Assembly: GCA_003254925.1 (NCBI GenBank)
Contig: QANZ01003039.1
Coordinates: forward strand, 8,050 to 72,049
Direction of reading: 5' to 3'
DNA: 64,000 bases
From: Chamaecrista fasciculata
Lineage: Eukaryota > Streptophyta > Magnoliopsida > Fabales > Fabaceae
This document shows, in pieces, positions 21,681-33,110 of this stretch (position 1 is the first letter of the stretch; each line of letters starts with the position of its first letter). The translations under genes and the position numbers were made by a program. The notes under the pieces are model-generated. The model had not been told where the DNA came from and did no database searches. It saw only the letters and a program-made list of their open reading frames with translations.

Positions 21681-22510
21681 ATTAATCTTTATCTAAACGG
21701 TCAAAAGTTAATTAAAATTGATAAACAAGAACAACCATAATTCATATATAAAAAAGCAAAAGTAAGTGATGTTGTAACTTGAGCTCTGTTATATAAACGA
21801 GGTAAAATATATTATAAAAAAAGTTAAACAACACTTAGCTTACAAATGTTTTCGCAACTAATATTACAGAAGAAATTAAAACAAAATTGTACATATTGTT
21901 AAATTAAAGGACAAAATGAGCGCATAAATTGATTATATAAAAAAGTTATTCTGAGGATAAAAAATATCACCAAATGTACTGTCAACAGTAAGTTTATCAT
22001 AAAAAAAATCACATTCGCAAACATAGATATCACCGACTTAGTCATATATTTGAAAAGATAAACGAAAACGAAAACTAGCTAGTTCTAAAGTTTTGAAAAC
22101 CACCACCAATTAAGATTGAATCAGATCATAAAAGAAAAAAAAAACAACCACCAAACAAAAGAAATAGAACCAAATTTAGAAAAACAACCACCTAAACAAA
22201 GGGAAAAGACCAAATCTAGATTTATTTAATATATGAACTATATATGGGACCAAAATGAATTATTTTGCAAACATTTAAAATTAATTTGAACATTTTAAAA
22301 CATAATAGATCAAAATGAATATTATGGTATACATTTAAGACCAAAATGACCCTTTAACATATTAAAAAAAGAAGTAATTTTATAATTACTTGAACTTTGT
22401 TAATAACAAAATAATCATTACATATAAATTGAAACCAATGAAATTTTGATCATCACTCAACTGTTGAAATTAAACATCAATGTTTAAATTTTTTTTTCCT
22501 AAAACAAAAT
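21681..22510. other. AT-rich DNA downstream of the MATE gene
   Basis: No gene. Short phrases such as GGGACCAAAATGAAT and GACCAAAATGACC (22240-22350) are worn remnants of the local foldback families. The region lies 3' of the minus-strand transporter. Confidence 0.45.
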
Positions 22511-24986
22511 TCAAACTAGTAAATCATGAGAGTAATGTCCCTTAGTACCCCCACAACAACTCAATGCTTCATGATCATTAATATGAGTAGAAGCCAATAA
22601 TGAAGTAGTGAGGTGCTTAGCCTTGTGGGCTTGACCATCCCAATCGGTTCGAGCCATGACAACGAGCATAGTGACCATACAAGAAGCCTGAGCCGCCAAC
22701 AGACCCAACCACAATCCTTTGAAACCAAACCCTCCAAAGAAACCAAACCACAGTCCTATTGGCATTCCCACCATATAAAAGCATCCTAAGTTTATGTTGG
22801 CTCCTAATTTAGGCCTCGCTGTTCCTCTCAATACACCACACATTGTTGTTTGTGGACAATTCCCAAGTTCGCAAAGTCCGATTATAGGCAAAACCATCGT
22901 TGTCAATCTTATGATCTCTCTCTCTTCTGTGAACATGTAACCCCATACCTGTTCCAAAATAAAAACAGAAGAGTTAATTATGACTATAATTAAAGAGTGG
23001 TTATTTGTATGTTAGGAGATTATGAACAAGTTTTTTTTTTCTCCTTTTCATGATACAACAAAGTTTATATACTAGACTACTAGTTAAATATTATGACTAA
23101 CTTTTATTTTTTTTTTGCACTTTTGGTTTTCATGTTTCAATTTGATCCTATGTTACACTTTTGGTCTCATATTTTTGGGTCATATTGCAAAATTGGTCTC
23201 ATATCTTTTGATCAAATTGTAAAATTGGTCCCATATATTTTTGCAAAAATTTTCACATTATGGGACCAAGTCTGCAACAAAAAAAGATAGACTAAAGTGC
23301 ACTTTTGGTCCCATAACTTTTACTAAGGTTTCAGGTCCCGTGTTACACTTTTGGTCTCATATCTTTGGGTCATATTGCATAATTGGTCTCATATATTTTG
23401 GTTGGATTGCAGAATTGGTCACATATCTTTAGGTCTGATGCAGAATTGGTCCCATATATTTGGATCAGGTGAGACTAACGGTGAAACTTTTTGCAAAAAT
23501 ATAGGACCAAATTCTGCAACCTGACCAAAAGATATGGGACCAAATTTGCAACTTTTCGCAAAGATATCAGACCAAAAGTGCAACAAAAAAAGTTATGTGA
23601 CCAAATTGAGACCTAAACTTGAGTTATGGAACTAAAAGTGCACTTTGACCAAAAAGATATGAGATCATATGAGACTAATTCACTTGATCAAAACATATTA
23701 AACTAAAAGTGCAAAAAAAAAAAATTATGAGACCAAATGAAGACATAGCAAAAGACATAAGACCAAAACTGTACTATGGCCATTAAATTAATTATATATT
23801 GAAAATATATATATCTTTCAAACAATACCTTCCTAACCGACACGGCAAACACCAATGCCAAAAACCCCAAAACGAAGCTAAAACAGAGTCCAACAATGGC
23901 TGCAAGTTTCGCTCTTTCTGGATTTTCTGCTCCGAGCTCATTTCCCACTCTCGTCGACACTCCAAAGCTAAGTGAAGATGGAAATATGTATATCAAAGCC
24001 GTCGTTTGAATCAAAATCCCCATTGAAGCAACACTTGCTTGAGGATTCAACAACAACCCACATAATAAAATCATGATTTCGTACCACCACCATTCAAGAC
24101 ACACAGAAATACAACTTGGGATCGCCAAACTCATTAGCGATTTCCAGTCTTTGAGACAATTCATCGAAACCCCACTCCATGTTTTTCGGTGTGTGCCAGA
24201 AATCAAAATATAGATAATAAGAGACCCCACGAGGTTGAAATTTGTCCAAACAGAGCCTAAAGCTATGCCTTTGATTCCGAGATTAAGAACAGAGACGAGG
24301 AAATAATTAATGGGAATGTGAAGAAAAACAGAGAGAGAAGCACATAAAGTTAAAGGGAGTGTTATGGATTGAGTTCGTAGGTAAATTCTCAAAGGGTGTA
24401 GAAGAGATTGTGCTAGAAGATCAGGAAGAGAAGAAAGTATAAAAATTTGAGCTTGATGAGCAATTTCTTCGTCTTGCCCACATAAAAGGAGAATTTTTTT
24501 GATGTTGAGCCAGAGGAATGAGATGAGAATTGAGGTTAAGAGAAGCAAGATGATGGTTTTTTGCAATGCGAGGCCGACAAGTTTGAATCTTTTGGCGCCA
24601 AAAGCTTGAGAGCAAATAGGTTCCATTCCAATGGAGAGACCAGAGAGAAGAGAGTAGGCCGTGATGTTGGCGAAGGCGATGGCGAGGGAGCCGCCGGCCA
24701 AGGCGAGGTGGCCGAGGCGGCCGAGGAAGAGCATGGAGATGATGGAGCGAGAGTATAGGAGAAGGCCGGTGAAGATCATTGGTAGTGATATGTGGGCGAT
24801 GGATTTGGCCTCATGGAGGACTAAATTGAAATGGGAATTAGTATGGTGGGGTTTTGGAGGAATTTCTTTTTCTTTGTGTTGTAGAGATGTTGGGGATTTG
24901 GGGATCAAAGGGGAGAAGAAGTTGGTGGATTTCTGCTCATTTTCGGATTCGCCTAAAGCAGAGGAGGAGGATGATAAATGGCACAT
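22511..24986 (-). CDS. MATE efflux transporter (DETOXIFICATION family), 2 exons
   Basis: Multidrug and toxic-compound extrusion antiporter, predicted polytopic membrane protein exporting organic solutes or hormones in exchange for cations. Minus-strand exons: 24986-23829 (386 codons) and 22948-22511 (145 codons plus stop), 531 aa, normal for plant MATEs. Donor AAG|GTATTG and acceptor ACAG|GTATGG give a phase-0 junction. Visible features: polar N-terminus of ~55 residues; first hydrophobic segment at ISLPMIFTGLLLYSRSIISM; the MATE motif GRLGHLALAGGSLAIAFAN; GMEPICSQAFGAK; SFGVSTRVGNELGA; and LCELGNCPQTTMCGVLRGTA in exon 2. The MCHLSSSS start and overall pattern resemble the plant DTX48-56 subgroup, whose members act in hormone, iron or CO2 signalling. 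Which role applies here is not visible. A 700-bp foldback transposon lies in the intron. No disrupting change in the coding sequence. Confidence 0.93.
23118..23783. mobile_element. Foldback element inside the MATE intron
   Basis: Left phrases TGCACTTTTGGTTTTCATG, CAATTTGATCC and repeated ATTGGTCTCATAT are answered on the right by inverse-complement phrases (GACCAAATTGAGACC, ATGGGACCAAATTTGC, AAGACCAAAACTGTACTATGGCC). An extra GTGCACTTTTGGTCCCATAA at ~23297 suggests two elements nested together. It takes up most of the 880-bp intron (22949-23828) but spares both splice sites; the nearest edge is ~45 bp from the donor. Confidence 0.6.
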
Positions 24987-25250
24987 AGTTTTTGGATGTA
25001 TAGTTTCACTTTCACAGAGAAAGAGAGAAAAATAGAATTATGAGGAGGGGTTTCAATTTGCTATGCAATTTGCGAGACTGAAAGAAAGAAGATGGAGGGA
25101 TTTAAAAAGAGGGAAGGATTTCTAATTCTACGCGTGGGATTTGACAGTGTCAAGCATAGGATGAGTGAGAAAAAGTTTAGATAAATCAAGTCTTAGAATG
25201 TCTTATGTTCATAGCTAGTCTTAATAGTAAGTAATTTGGTATTTGATATC
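24987..25250 (-). promoter_or_regulatory. Probable MATE promoter and 5' UTR
   Basis: Upstream of the minus-strand ATG. A TATA-like CTCTTTTTAAATCC (minus strand, plus ~25098-25111) lies ~115 bp from the ATG, followed by a CT-rich stretch typical of plant leaders. Placement is by spacing only. Confidence 0.35.
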
Positions 25251-25595
25251 GCTCTTCAATCCACTAGAATCCACCGTCTATAAATACTTGATGGGGTTGG
25301 GTTCCCAAGTGAATCTCTAATTAATGACTAAGTTAGAATTCTGATAGAGTAAGAATAAGTGATATGTAAAGTGTGTTATAGATGTTATCTGTGGTCCTAT
25401 TTATAAAGTTTGAGGGTGAGAACCGTGGGGGTTTAGGTGGTCCCCTGGTATACCGCTAGGGGGTAGGGTTGTTATATCCTAACGGTCTTGATAGTGATGT
25501 TTGGTGGGTCGGTCGGATGAGGGTTAGTTTAGTCTATAAGTGCCACTTTGGAGAGGGATTGGCTCGAGCAGACCGAGCTTTACCATACCAATATT
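25251..25595 (-). mobile_element. Relic LTR fragment, minus strand
   Basis: On the minus strand there is a TATA-like TTTATAAATAGG (plus ~25390-25402) and, downstream, the phrase TCTAACTTAGTCATTAATT, which resembles the transcribed part of gypsy-type LTRs. Composition is less AT-rich than the surroundings. No matching second LTR or coding region lies nearby. Confidence 0.4.
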
Positions 25596-26411
25596 GTTTA
25601 AGTAAGATTTCAAATTCAAAATTTTATAAATATAATTATCTCTATTGAAAGACTCTCCATCATAATCAGACGTGAAATGTGGTCAACAAAATTTCAACTT
25701 ACCGTCTTATGAATTATAAACTAACTATTTAGGGTTGACAAAGTAAATTTCCCTTTTTGTTTTTGGGTTGATTTGAATTTGAAACTTTCTTTTTATGACC
25801 TACCATGTCATGTGTCATTGTTGGGGCCTGCAAAGGCGAAATTAGCCCATAAAACACTGATATAAAAAAACAGTATGAAGGTGAAATGAGGAACTGATAT
25901 ATGTAATGTACTAATGTTCATTGAACTTGCACTTTTAGAAGGAAACAAAGCACCCAACCGAACCAGTTGAAGAAGAAGAAGTCTGAGAAAGGTGTCTTCT
26001 ACGTTGAATATTTAAGCGTAATTAAGGTATAATTATCAGTACTTCAGTAGTAACATGTTTTTTGTGTTTGTAACATATCTTCTTTCGAAACAAAAGGATT
26101 AAAAGTTACATCAAGAGAAGATTCTCGAGTGTTATGGAGGAGGCATGAAGAACGTTTTGGGATATTAATGATGTGTACGTGCGTGCGAATTATGAAAAGA
26201 ATTAATGACAATGTTAATTAATTCCAAATCAATGCTATATATTTTGGCATTCATGTGTAGAGAAAGATGATTCTAATCCACCATGCATGTTTCAGATGTT
26301 GGAGTTCAATTGTCTTTTTGCAGTTTTTCCTATCCATACTTTTTAATTATATGTTTATGTTCCATATGTATTAAGAGTATTAACCTAAAATACTTATAAT
26401 AATTTTTTTTT
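25596..26411. other. AT-rich intergenic DNA
   Basis: No gene or definable element. Short purine-rich segments near 25970. Confidence 0.4.
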
Positions 26412-26778
26412 GGTAAATTACACTTTATTTGGTACCCTATTTTACGGATCAGTTCCACTTTGGTACCATGTTCTTTGCACCATTAATATTTTGGTACGCT
26501 ATTTTTTAAAATGTGATATTTTAGTACCATGTTCTTCGCAACGTTAACACTTTGGTACCATGTTTTATGGACCGATTTCACTTTGATACCGGTCCATAGA
26601 ACATGGTACCAAAGTGTTAACGTTGCAAAGAACAAGGTACTAAAATGTCACTTTCGAAAGAACATGGTACCAAAGTGAAATTGGTCCATAGAACAAGGTA
26701 CCAAAGTGTCACTTTTGAAAGAGTAGAGTACCAAAGTGGAATTGGTCCATAGAACAGGGTATCAAAGTATAATTTACC
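26412..26778. mobile_element. Foldback MITE, GGTAAATTACACTTT termini
   Basis: The left end GGTAAATTACACTTTATTTGG and right end CAAAGTATAATTTACC are inverted; the arms iterate 'TTTGGTACCATGTTC' and its inverse. Related remnants lie at 41375, 54493, 49650-49890 and 63108-63285. No convincing TSD, since the flanks are T-rich. Confidence 0.7.
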
Positions 26779-27101
26779 CTAATTTTTTTGTATAAAAATT
26801 ATTTTAAATATAATAAGATTATTTTCTAATAAATAATTATAATCATTGTCCTAGTATATTCTTATTAAGATTACTTTTAATTAAAGACAATTTTACTAAA
26901 ATATCGATTGCAGGATCAAATTATTTTTTATCTTTTTCTCTCTTTTTAATTCATTCAAAACTATATATATATATATTTATAATTATCTCTCTCTATACAT
27001 TAAACGAACTTTTTTAAGCATTCACCTTTAATTAAGGATATACTATCTCAAAATTAGGTAAGGTTACCTCAAATAAGACGCTACTTGTTTATATATATAT
27101 A

Positions 27102-27281
27102 CTAGTTGCTTTGCGTGCCCTAACGGGCACACAAATATGTATGTAAAATAAATAAGGGACTAAATTGTTAACTTAGTAAAAAAAGAGAGATCAAATAGTA
27201 AATTTTCTCTTATTTTTAATTTCATAGACTATAGTTTTAAACATGGACGACCAGAAAGGGGTGAAGCCATATAATATAAGA
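27102..27281 (-). mobile_element. Mini-Helitron copy 3, minus strand
   Basis: On the minus strand it begins TCTTATATTATATGGCTTCA and ends with hairpin GTGTGCCCGTTAGGGCACGC, AAAGCAA and CTAG. Host A and T flank it on that strand. At 180 bp it is the most complete member together with 57092-57270. Confidence 0.8.
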
Positions 27282-27302
27282 TATATATATATATATATAT
27301 CG

Positions 27303-28148
27303 AACATATACTTTGGTCTCATATCTTGAAGGTAAGTTACAATATAATCTCAGGCCGCAAAAAAACAAAGAAAGTTACAATATAATCATTTATTTTTTTT
27401 ATGTGATTTTGATTTTATATCATTTTGGAAAATTTTATTCAGTGGTCCCAACGACTAAATTATATATTCATATATTTTTTATTTTAAGTTAGACTGCGAT
27501 GAGTCGCCACGTGTTATTCTTAACAATTCATTTATTTAATTTGTTTAGTTGAGCCGTCAGCAAAACAAAATCAAATTAGGTTCTAAAAGTGGGCTGCTCA
27601 TTTTATAGACAAACGAGCAAAGTTAGTCATATATCTCTTATTTCAAGTCCGATTGTGACGAGTTCAGAGCTACATGTTCTTTTTTACGAGTTATTTTCTG
27701 TCCAATTGGATCGTCAGCAAATAAGGTCAAATCGACTCCAAAGTGGATTTTCATGATTTTTCACTTTTTGATTTCAAAATCAATTTTGAGCCCGATTTGA
27801 CTTAATTTGTTGACGATCCCAACTGGATAGAAGAAGAATTCATTAAGAGTAACATATAGCTCCGAACTTGCTACAACCGATCGGATTTGAAACAAGAAAG
27901 ATGAGCAACTTCACTTTTTTTTACTGTGAAACAAGCGACTTACTTTTGGAGCTCAATCTTTGCAAACAATTTCACCGTCAGTCTCACTTGACCTAAAGAT
28001 ATGATAACAAATATTAGACGAAATGCAACATATGATCAAATTTGCAACCTAAATAAAAAATATGTGACCAAAAATGTAAGAAAAATTATATAACAAAATT
28101 GAAACCTGAAAAAAATAATTATAGAATAAAAATATACTTTGACCAAAA
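27303..28148. mobile_element. Diverged foldback element
   Basis: Left: ATACTTTGGTCTCATATC and AAGTTACAATATAATC. Right: inverse-type phrases ATGTGACCAAAAATG and AAAATATACTTTGACC. Between are inverted copies of 'CTTATTTCAAGTCCGA' / 'GATTTGAAACAAGAAAGAT' phrases shared with 30847-32789 and 57850-58663. Boundaries are approximate. Confidence 0.5.
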
Positions 28149-28453
28149 TAGAACTCCAACTAATTAATGCCCTTAACTCAATCTAAAATCTGAGTCAAAG
28201 TAATAGAAGGGTGGTGAACTCATGGCCAATGGCCATATGTAGCAACCTTCTTTTACCACTTTTCTACATTTGTCGTTCTCAATCAATATATCGTCTTCCC
28301 CCCATCATTGACATATCACCACTATCCATCCCAATGCATGCGCATGAATCATGATGCACCCATATTCCAAATCCCAAGTCCAAATTAATTACACAATACA
28401 CACATATATATATATATATATATATATCAATCCTAACTAATTGTCTTACAAAA

Positions 28454-29785
28454 CAGAGAAAGCATGAATAAAAGCATCAATGAAAGAGAAATGAATGAAT
28501 TCATTAATCTTTTATATAGGTGCAAACTAATACAGCTCATGAACTGAATGTAACAAACTTATCTAACTAATACACAATTAACATTAACCGACTATGCGCA
28601 TCTTATTCTCCAATATTCCCCCTCAAACTAATGGTATTAGATGACAGAACCATCTCAGTTTGTCTCTGAAGTCAGCAAAAACGTGTTTTGACAAAGCCTT
28701 TGTTAAACCATCTGCAATCTACTCTTCAGAAGGAATGTGATGAACTTCAATATCTCCTGCAATCACCTTTTCTCTAACATAATGAATGTCAAGCTCTATA
28801 TATGCTTTGTGCGAGCATGTAAAATGGGATTCCTAGTCATATGAACAACACTTAAGTTGTCACATAACACAGTGGGAGGTTGAGTGAAATTAACATTTAA
28901 TTCTGACAATAGAGACTTTAACCAAGATATTTCACTAACTACAACTGCAATGCCACGATACCCAGCTACCGTTAGGCTTATTCTTTCACTTTCTCTTGCT
29001 TATAATTGGGCTATTCATCAAATAGACATCAATAATGCATTTCTGAATGGTTTCTTGACAGAAGATGTTTATATGAAACAGCCACAAGGTTTTGAAGCTG
29101 CAGAATTAAATGTTAATTTCACTCAACCTGTCACTGTGTTATGTGACAACTTAAGTGCTGTTCATATGACTAGGAATCCCATTTTACATGCTCGCACAAA
29201 GCATATAGAGCTTGACATTCATTATGTTAGAGAAAAGGTGATTGCAGGAGATATTGAAGTTCATCACATTCCTTCTGAAGAGCAGATTGCAGATGGTTTA
29301 ACAAAGGCTTTGTCAAAACACGTTTTTGCTGACTTCAGAGACAAACTGATGGTTCTGTCATCTAATACCACTAGTTTGAGGGGGAATATTGGAGAATAAG
29401 ATGCTATTGGTTATTGAGATGCTGATGTAGCATAGTCAGTTAGTGTTAGCTGTGTATTAGTTAGATAAGTTTGTTACATTCAGTTCATGAGCTGTATTAG
29501 TTTGCACCTATATAAACTACTCTGTACTCATTATCAGATTAATCAATTCATTCATTTCTCTTTCATTCATGCTTTTATTCATGCTTTCTCAGACACTGAT
29601 AAAGCATGAATGAAAGAGAAATGAATGAATTGATTAATCTGATAATGAGTACGAGTAGTTTATATAGGTGCAAACTAATACAGCTCATGAACTGAATGTA
29701 ACAAACTTATCTAACTAATACCTAGTTAACACTAACTGACTATGCCACATCAGCATCTCAATAACCAATAGGATCTTATTCTCCA
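28454..29785. mobile_element. Palindromic Ty1/copia remnant with three LTR copies
   Basis: A large inverted repeat: 28454-28907 (minus orientation: LTR 28454-28612 plus 3' RNase H coding sequence) is the inverse of ~29099-29591 (plus orientation, ending in LTR 29390-29591). A ~190 bp loop (28908-29098) holds an RT fragment. A third LTR copy follows in minus orientation at 29597-29785, separated from the second by GACAC. The LTR begins TGGAGAATAAGAT and ends near TTTATCA or TTTCTCA. A polypurine tract (GAGGGGGAA) precedes the plus LTR. Confidence 0.8.
28884..29399 (+). pseudogene. Truncated copia RT / RNase H fragment
   Basis: The open frame contains the copia RT phrase HQIDINNAFLNGFLTEDVYM and then jumps, after PQGFEA, to the RNase H C-terminal phrases LCDNLSAVHMTRNP, TKHIELDIHYVREK and ADGLTKAL, ending next to the polypurine tract. 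The catalytic YVDD region of RT and most of RNase H are deleted, so this is a dead, internally deleted remnant. The first ~25 codons come from the inverted arm rather than from pol. Confidence 0.8.
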
Positions 29786-30534
29786 ATAAATTGTCACACT
29801 CTTATATTAGGCCTTTTCACTTTTGATGCCAATTAAAACTGCCACAAGTACTACGTACACTACGCTTACAGCCTTACACTAGCTACGTAAATGCATACGT
29901 ATACGTGTTTCTTGATTTCTCAATCTAATTTGCATTATTGCGTCCATACAATAATCCATATATACGTCATTGCTTATTCATCATGTTGTAGTTTTACTCT
30001 CGATCATCTTCAATCCAATGTTAACTATATGGTTTCACTTTGTCCAAATTGTATGACTAAACTTTTATGTATTATGTACTACATGATGTGACAACTTTTG
30101 AAGTTAAACACTTAATTCAAACAAAATGCTCAGTCAAAAAAATAAACTTCAACACGTTGTTCTTAACTTGTTATGATTTGTGAGTGCATGCGTTGATGAT
30201 TAGCATGATATATATAATTAACGGCCAGAATTAAAATGGCGGAACTGGGAAGTCATATATGTAATTAAGGTTCCATGATTTTTATCGTCTTCTGGCCGTT
30301 GACTCCGACTGTCGTCAATATCAGAATTAAAGGGAAACTTCAATCTTAATTAGCTATATTTAGTGCTTGGTGACGAAAATCTAAGTAAAACAAGAGAATT
30401 ATTCTTTGACTTTCTAGGCTTCTGGTTTTTGTGTTGGCACAAGTGGCTTTTCCTTCTAAATCCCACGTATCTATTTAATTGAACGGAAATTAATCCACCA
30501 ACTTACCTATTGTCTCCGGCTATAATAAATAATA
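29786..30534. other. AT-rich intergenic DNA
   Basis: No supported gene; nothing recognisable. Confidence 0.4.
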
Positions 30535-30806
30535 TTCCCTCTGTTCCGGGATATCTGTTTCTTTTTAGAACTTTTTTTTTCATAATATCTGATGTTTTAT
30601 AATTTCAAGAGAGTATTAATTATTTTTTTACTATTCTATCCCTATTAAATATAGTAGAGTCATAAATAAATAAACATTTTCAAAGTAATTTAATAGGGAT
30701 AGTTTAGTCTTTTTACCTCATCTTTCTCTTTATTTTAGGTGAACTAATCATTTTCTTGGTCTGTGTGCATTTACCTTAAACATCAGATATATAGGAACGG
30801 CGGGAG
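30535..30806. mobile_element. Stowaway-like MITE, copy 1
   Basis: Ends TTCCCTCTGTTCC and GGAACGGCGGGAG are inverted and match the Stowaway (Tc1/mariner) terminal consensus. Flanked by TA on both sides (30533-30534 and 30807-30808). 272 bp; the inner sequence TCTATCCCTATTAAAT is shared with 63593-63866. Confidence 0.85.
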
Positions 30807-30846
30807 TAGTATTGTAGCTTCACGCATTGTGTGTGTATATATACTC

Positions 30847-32789
30847 GACTAAAACTTCATTTTGGTCCTTAATATTTACTCTAATTTCTATTTTAGTCCT
30901 TAATATTTCTTTTGTTCTGTTTTGATCCTTAATATTTCTCAACAGTTTTATTTTGGTCTTTAATAAATTTCATAATTGGTCCATAACTATTGATTGGATG
31001 TAATCATATTTCTCTCGTTTTAAGTTAAATATGATGATGACATTAGAGCTACATGTTATTCATAATGAGTTATTTCTCTTTTCTATCCGTTAGCAAACAA
31101 AGTCAAATTGAGCCTGAAATCGGGTACGAAATTGGGTCACTCATTTATAAAGTCGGTCATATCTCTCTCGTTTTAAGTCTAAATGCAACAAAATCGAATC
31201 TACGAGTTACTCTTAATGAGTTTTTTCTTTGTTCAATTCTGGTTGTCTGAAAATGAGGTTATATCTCTCTCGTTTTAAGTCTTAACTAAAATACGAGTTA
31301 CTCCAAAAGTGCGTTCAGTTAAGACACTGATACCAATTTTTGAAGTATTATTTGAATTTTTTTTGCTAACAGTTCCAACTAGATAGATAAATAACTCCTC
31401 AAGAGTAACTCATAAGTCTGGTTTCATTATATCTGAACTTGAAACGAGAACGATATGAAAACTTCATAAAATGAGTGATCCAATTTTAGGCTCGATTAAT
31501 TTCAAGTATGATTTGACCTTATTTGTTGACGGCCTCTATTGAGCAAATAAAGAACTCATCAAGAGTAGGGGTGCACATGGACCAGACCAGGTTGGGTTTA
31601 GGTCAGACCCGAGACTTGGCCCAATTACAATTGGTCAGGCCAGACTAGGTTCTATCGAGCCAATTTTTTTTAAATTTTTTCTTTAATTTAAACTATTTTT
31701 TCTTCTATATATATGTTTAAATTGTATATATTAATAAAAGAATTAATTATACATGAGTTTAATGATATTAATATTAATAAAAATATTTAATTTGATTTCT
31801 TAATTAACAAAATAAATATCAATTCAATTGAGATATTAAGTTAATATTTGAGGTACTTTTTGATAATGAAGTCATAGAAGGGCCAAAGTTTCAAATCGGT
31901 CCCTTATGTATGGGATAGATTTCAAAGTGGTTTCTTATCTTTCATTTGTTTCATATTGGTCCTACATGTTTTCATGATGTTTAAAATTGGTCTAAAAAAA
32001 TACTGAATGTGGTAATATCTCTCTCATCATTTCAAGCTCAAATTCGAATGATGGGTGCTTTAGGACCATAAACCAACGAGGTCAAATCGAGTCTCAAATT
32101 CATCACATTCAGACTTGAAATGTGACCAATTTCACGGTCAAACAAGTGAAATTAGTCATGTTTAAGTCTAAATGTGACGAATTTGAAACGAAGTGTTAAC
32201 TCTTAAAGAGTTTTTTCTTTGCCCAATTAAGACCGCTAGCATATGAGATCAAATAGCATCTCAAAAGTAGTTTTTTTAAACCAATTTGAAACATCATGAA
32301 ACATATAGGACCAATCTGAAACAAATGCAAGATAAGAGATCAATTTGAAATTTATTCCATACATAAGGACCAATTTGAGACTTTGGCCAATAAAAATGAT
32401 AATACATACATACTTTATATAATTTATACAGTAAAAATAATATTATTTAATACTTTAATAGTAATATATAAAAAAAGTTTTTTTCTTTTAAAAATGTATG
32501 TAGTCGGGTCCAAAGATCTCGGGCCCATTACCCGACCCAGCCCGATGTATTTTTTAGATCGAGCCAACCGAGTCCATGTTCTCTCCTAATTAAGAGTAAT
32601 TTTTGTAATTTTGAATTTGTCATATTTGAGCTTGAAACAAGAAAGATATAACCACATTCAATAGTTAGAATGTTAGATATGAAAATGGAACTGTTAAAAA
32701 ACATTAAGGACTAAAATGGAATAGAAAAAAATTTAGGGAACAAAATGAAATTCAAGGTAAATATTAGGGACTAAAATAAGATTTTTACC
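30847..32789. mobile_element. Large diverged foldback element, split by an hAT insertion
   Basis: Left arm from 30847 (AAAACTTCATTTTGGTCC, TTTAGTCCTTAATATTTC) and right arm to ~32789 (GGGACTAAAATAAGATTTT, AACATTAAGGACTAAAATGG) are inverted. Inside, phrases like TCTCTCGTTTTAAGTC and GAACTCATCAAGAGTAA alternate in both orientations. It is interrupted by the hAT-like element 31566-32588. Confidence 0.6.
31566..32588. mobile_element. hAT-like element, TAGGGGTGCACATGGA end, near-perfect 8-bp TSD
   Basis: The left end TAGGGGTGCACATGGA and right end TCCATGTTCTCTCCTA form an imperfect terminal inverted repeat. Octamers ATCAAGAG (31558-31565) and ATTAAGAG (32589-32596) differ at one position. Subterminal GC-rich words (GACCCGAGACTTGGCCC, CGGGCCCATTACCCGACCC) parallel the other hAT copies. 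The interior (31890-32370) carries a further foldback-like inverted segment. 1023 bp, non-coding. Confidence 0.75.
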
Positions 32790-32907
32790 AATATATTCCT
32801 TCACCAAACCCATTGATGTCACTAGCTAGCTAGCGTGCAATAATACCGTTGCCATTATATTTTGGATGGAAATTAATTGTGAAGAGTATTTGGAAAAAAC
32901 TTAGGTA

Positions 32908-33105
32908 AGGTTACTTATATCTTTAAGGTTCTTCCAATCAAAAGCTTAATTTACATTCTCTCTCTTCCTGATCATGCAAAAAGGTGTGTTTAATAATCTC
33001 TCTCTACCATGATTGGTCATGCATCAAATTTTTGCCACGTGTTAAATGCTTATTAGAGAACCTTATAGCAAAGATATAAGAAACCTTACCTAAGTCTTTC
33101 CCTAT
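32908..33105. mobile_element. MITE with ACTTAGGTAAGGTT termini
   Basis: Inverted ends ACTTAGGTAAGGTTACTTAT and ATAAGAAACCTTACCTAAGT with one mismatch, extending ~36 bp. 198 bp, TSD unresolved. A shorter related phrase AATTAGGTAAGGTTACCTC is at ~27053. Confidence 0.6.
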
Positions 33106-33110
33106 CATAT

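Noticed and set aside
24661..25035. 124-aa plus-strand open frame overlapping the MATE gene
   Set aside because: It is the antisense of the well-supported MATE exon 1; its Ala/Arg-rich sequence is a frame shadow.
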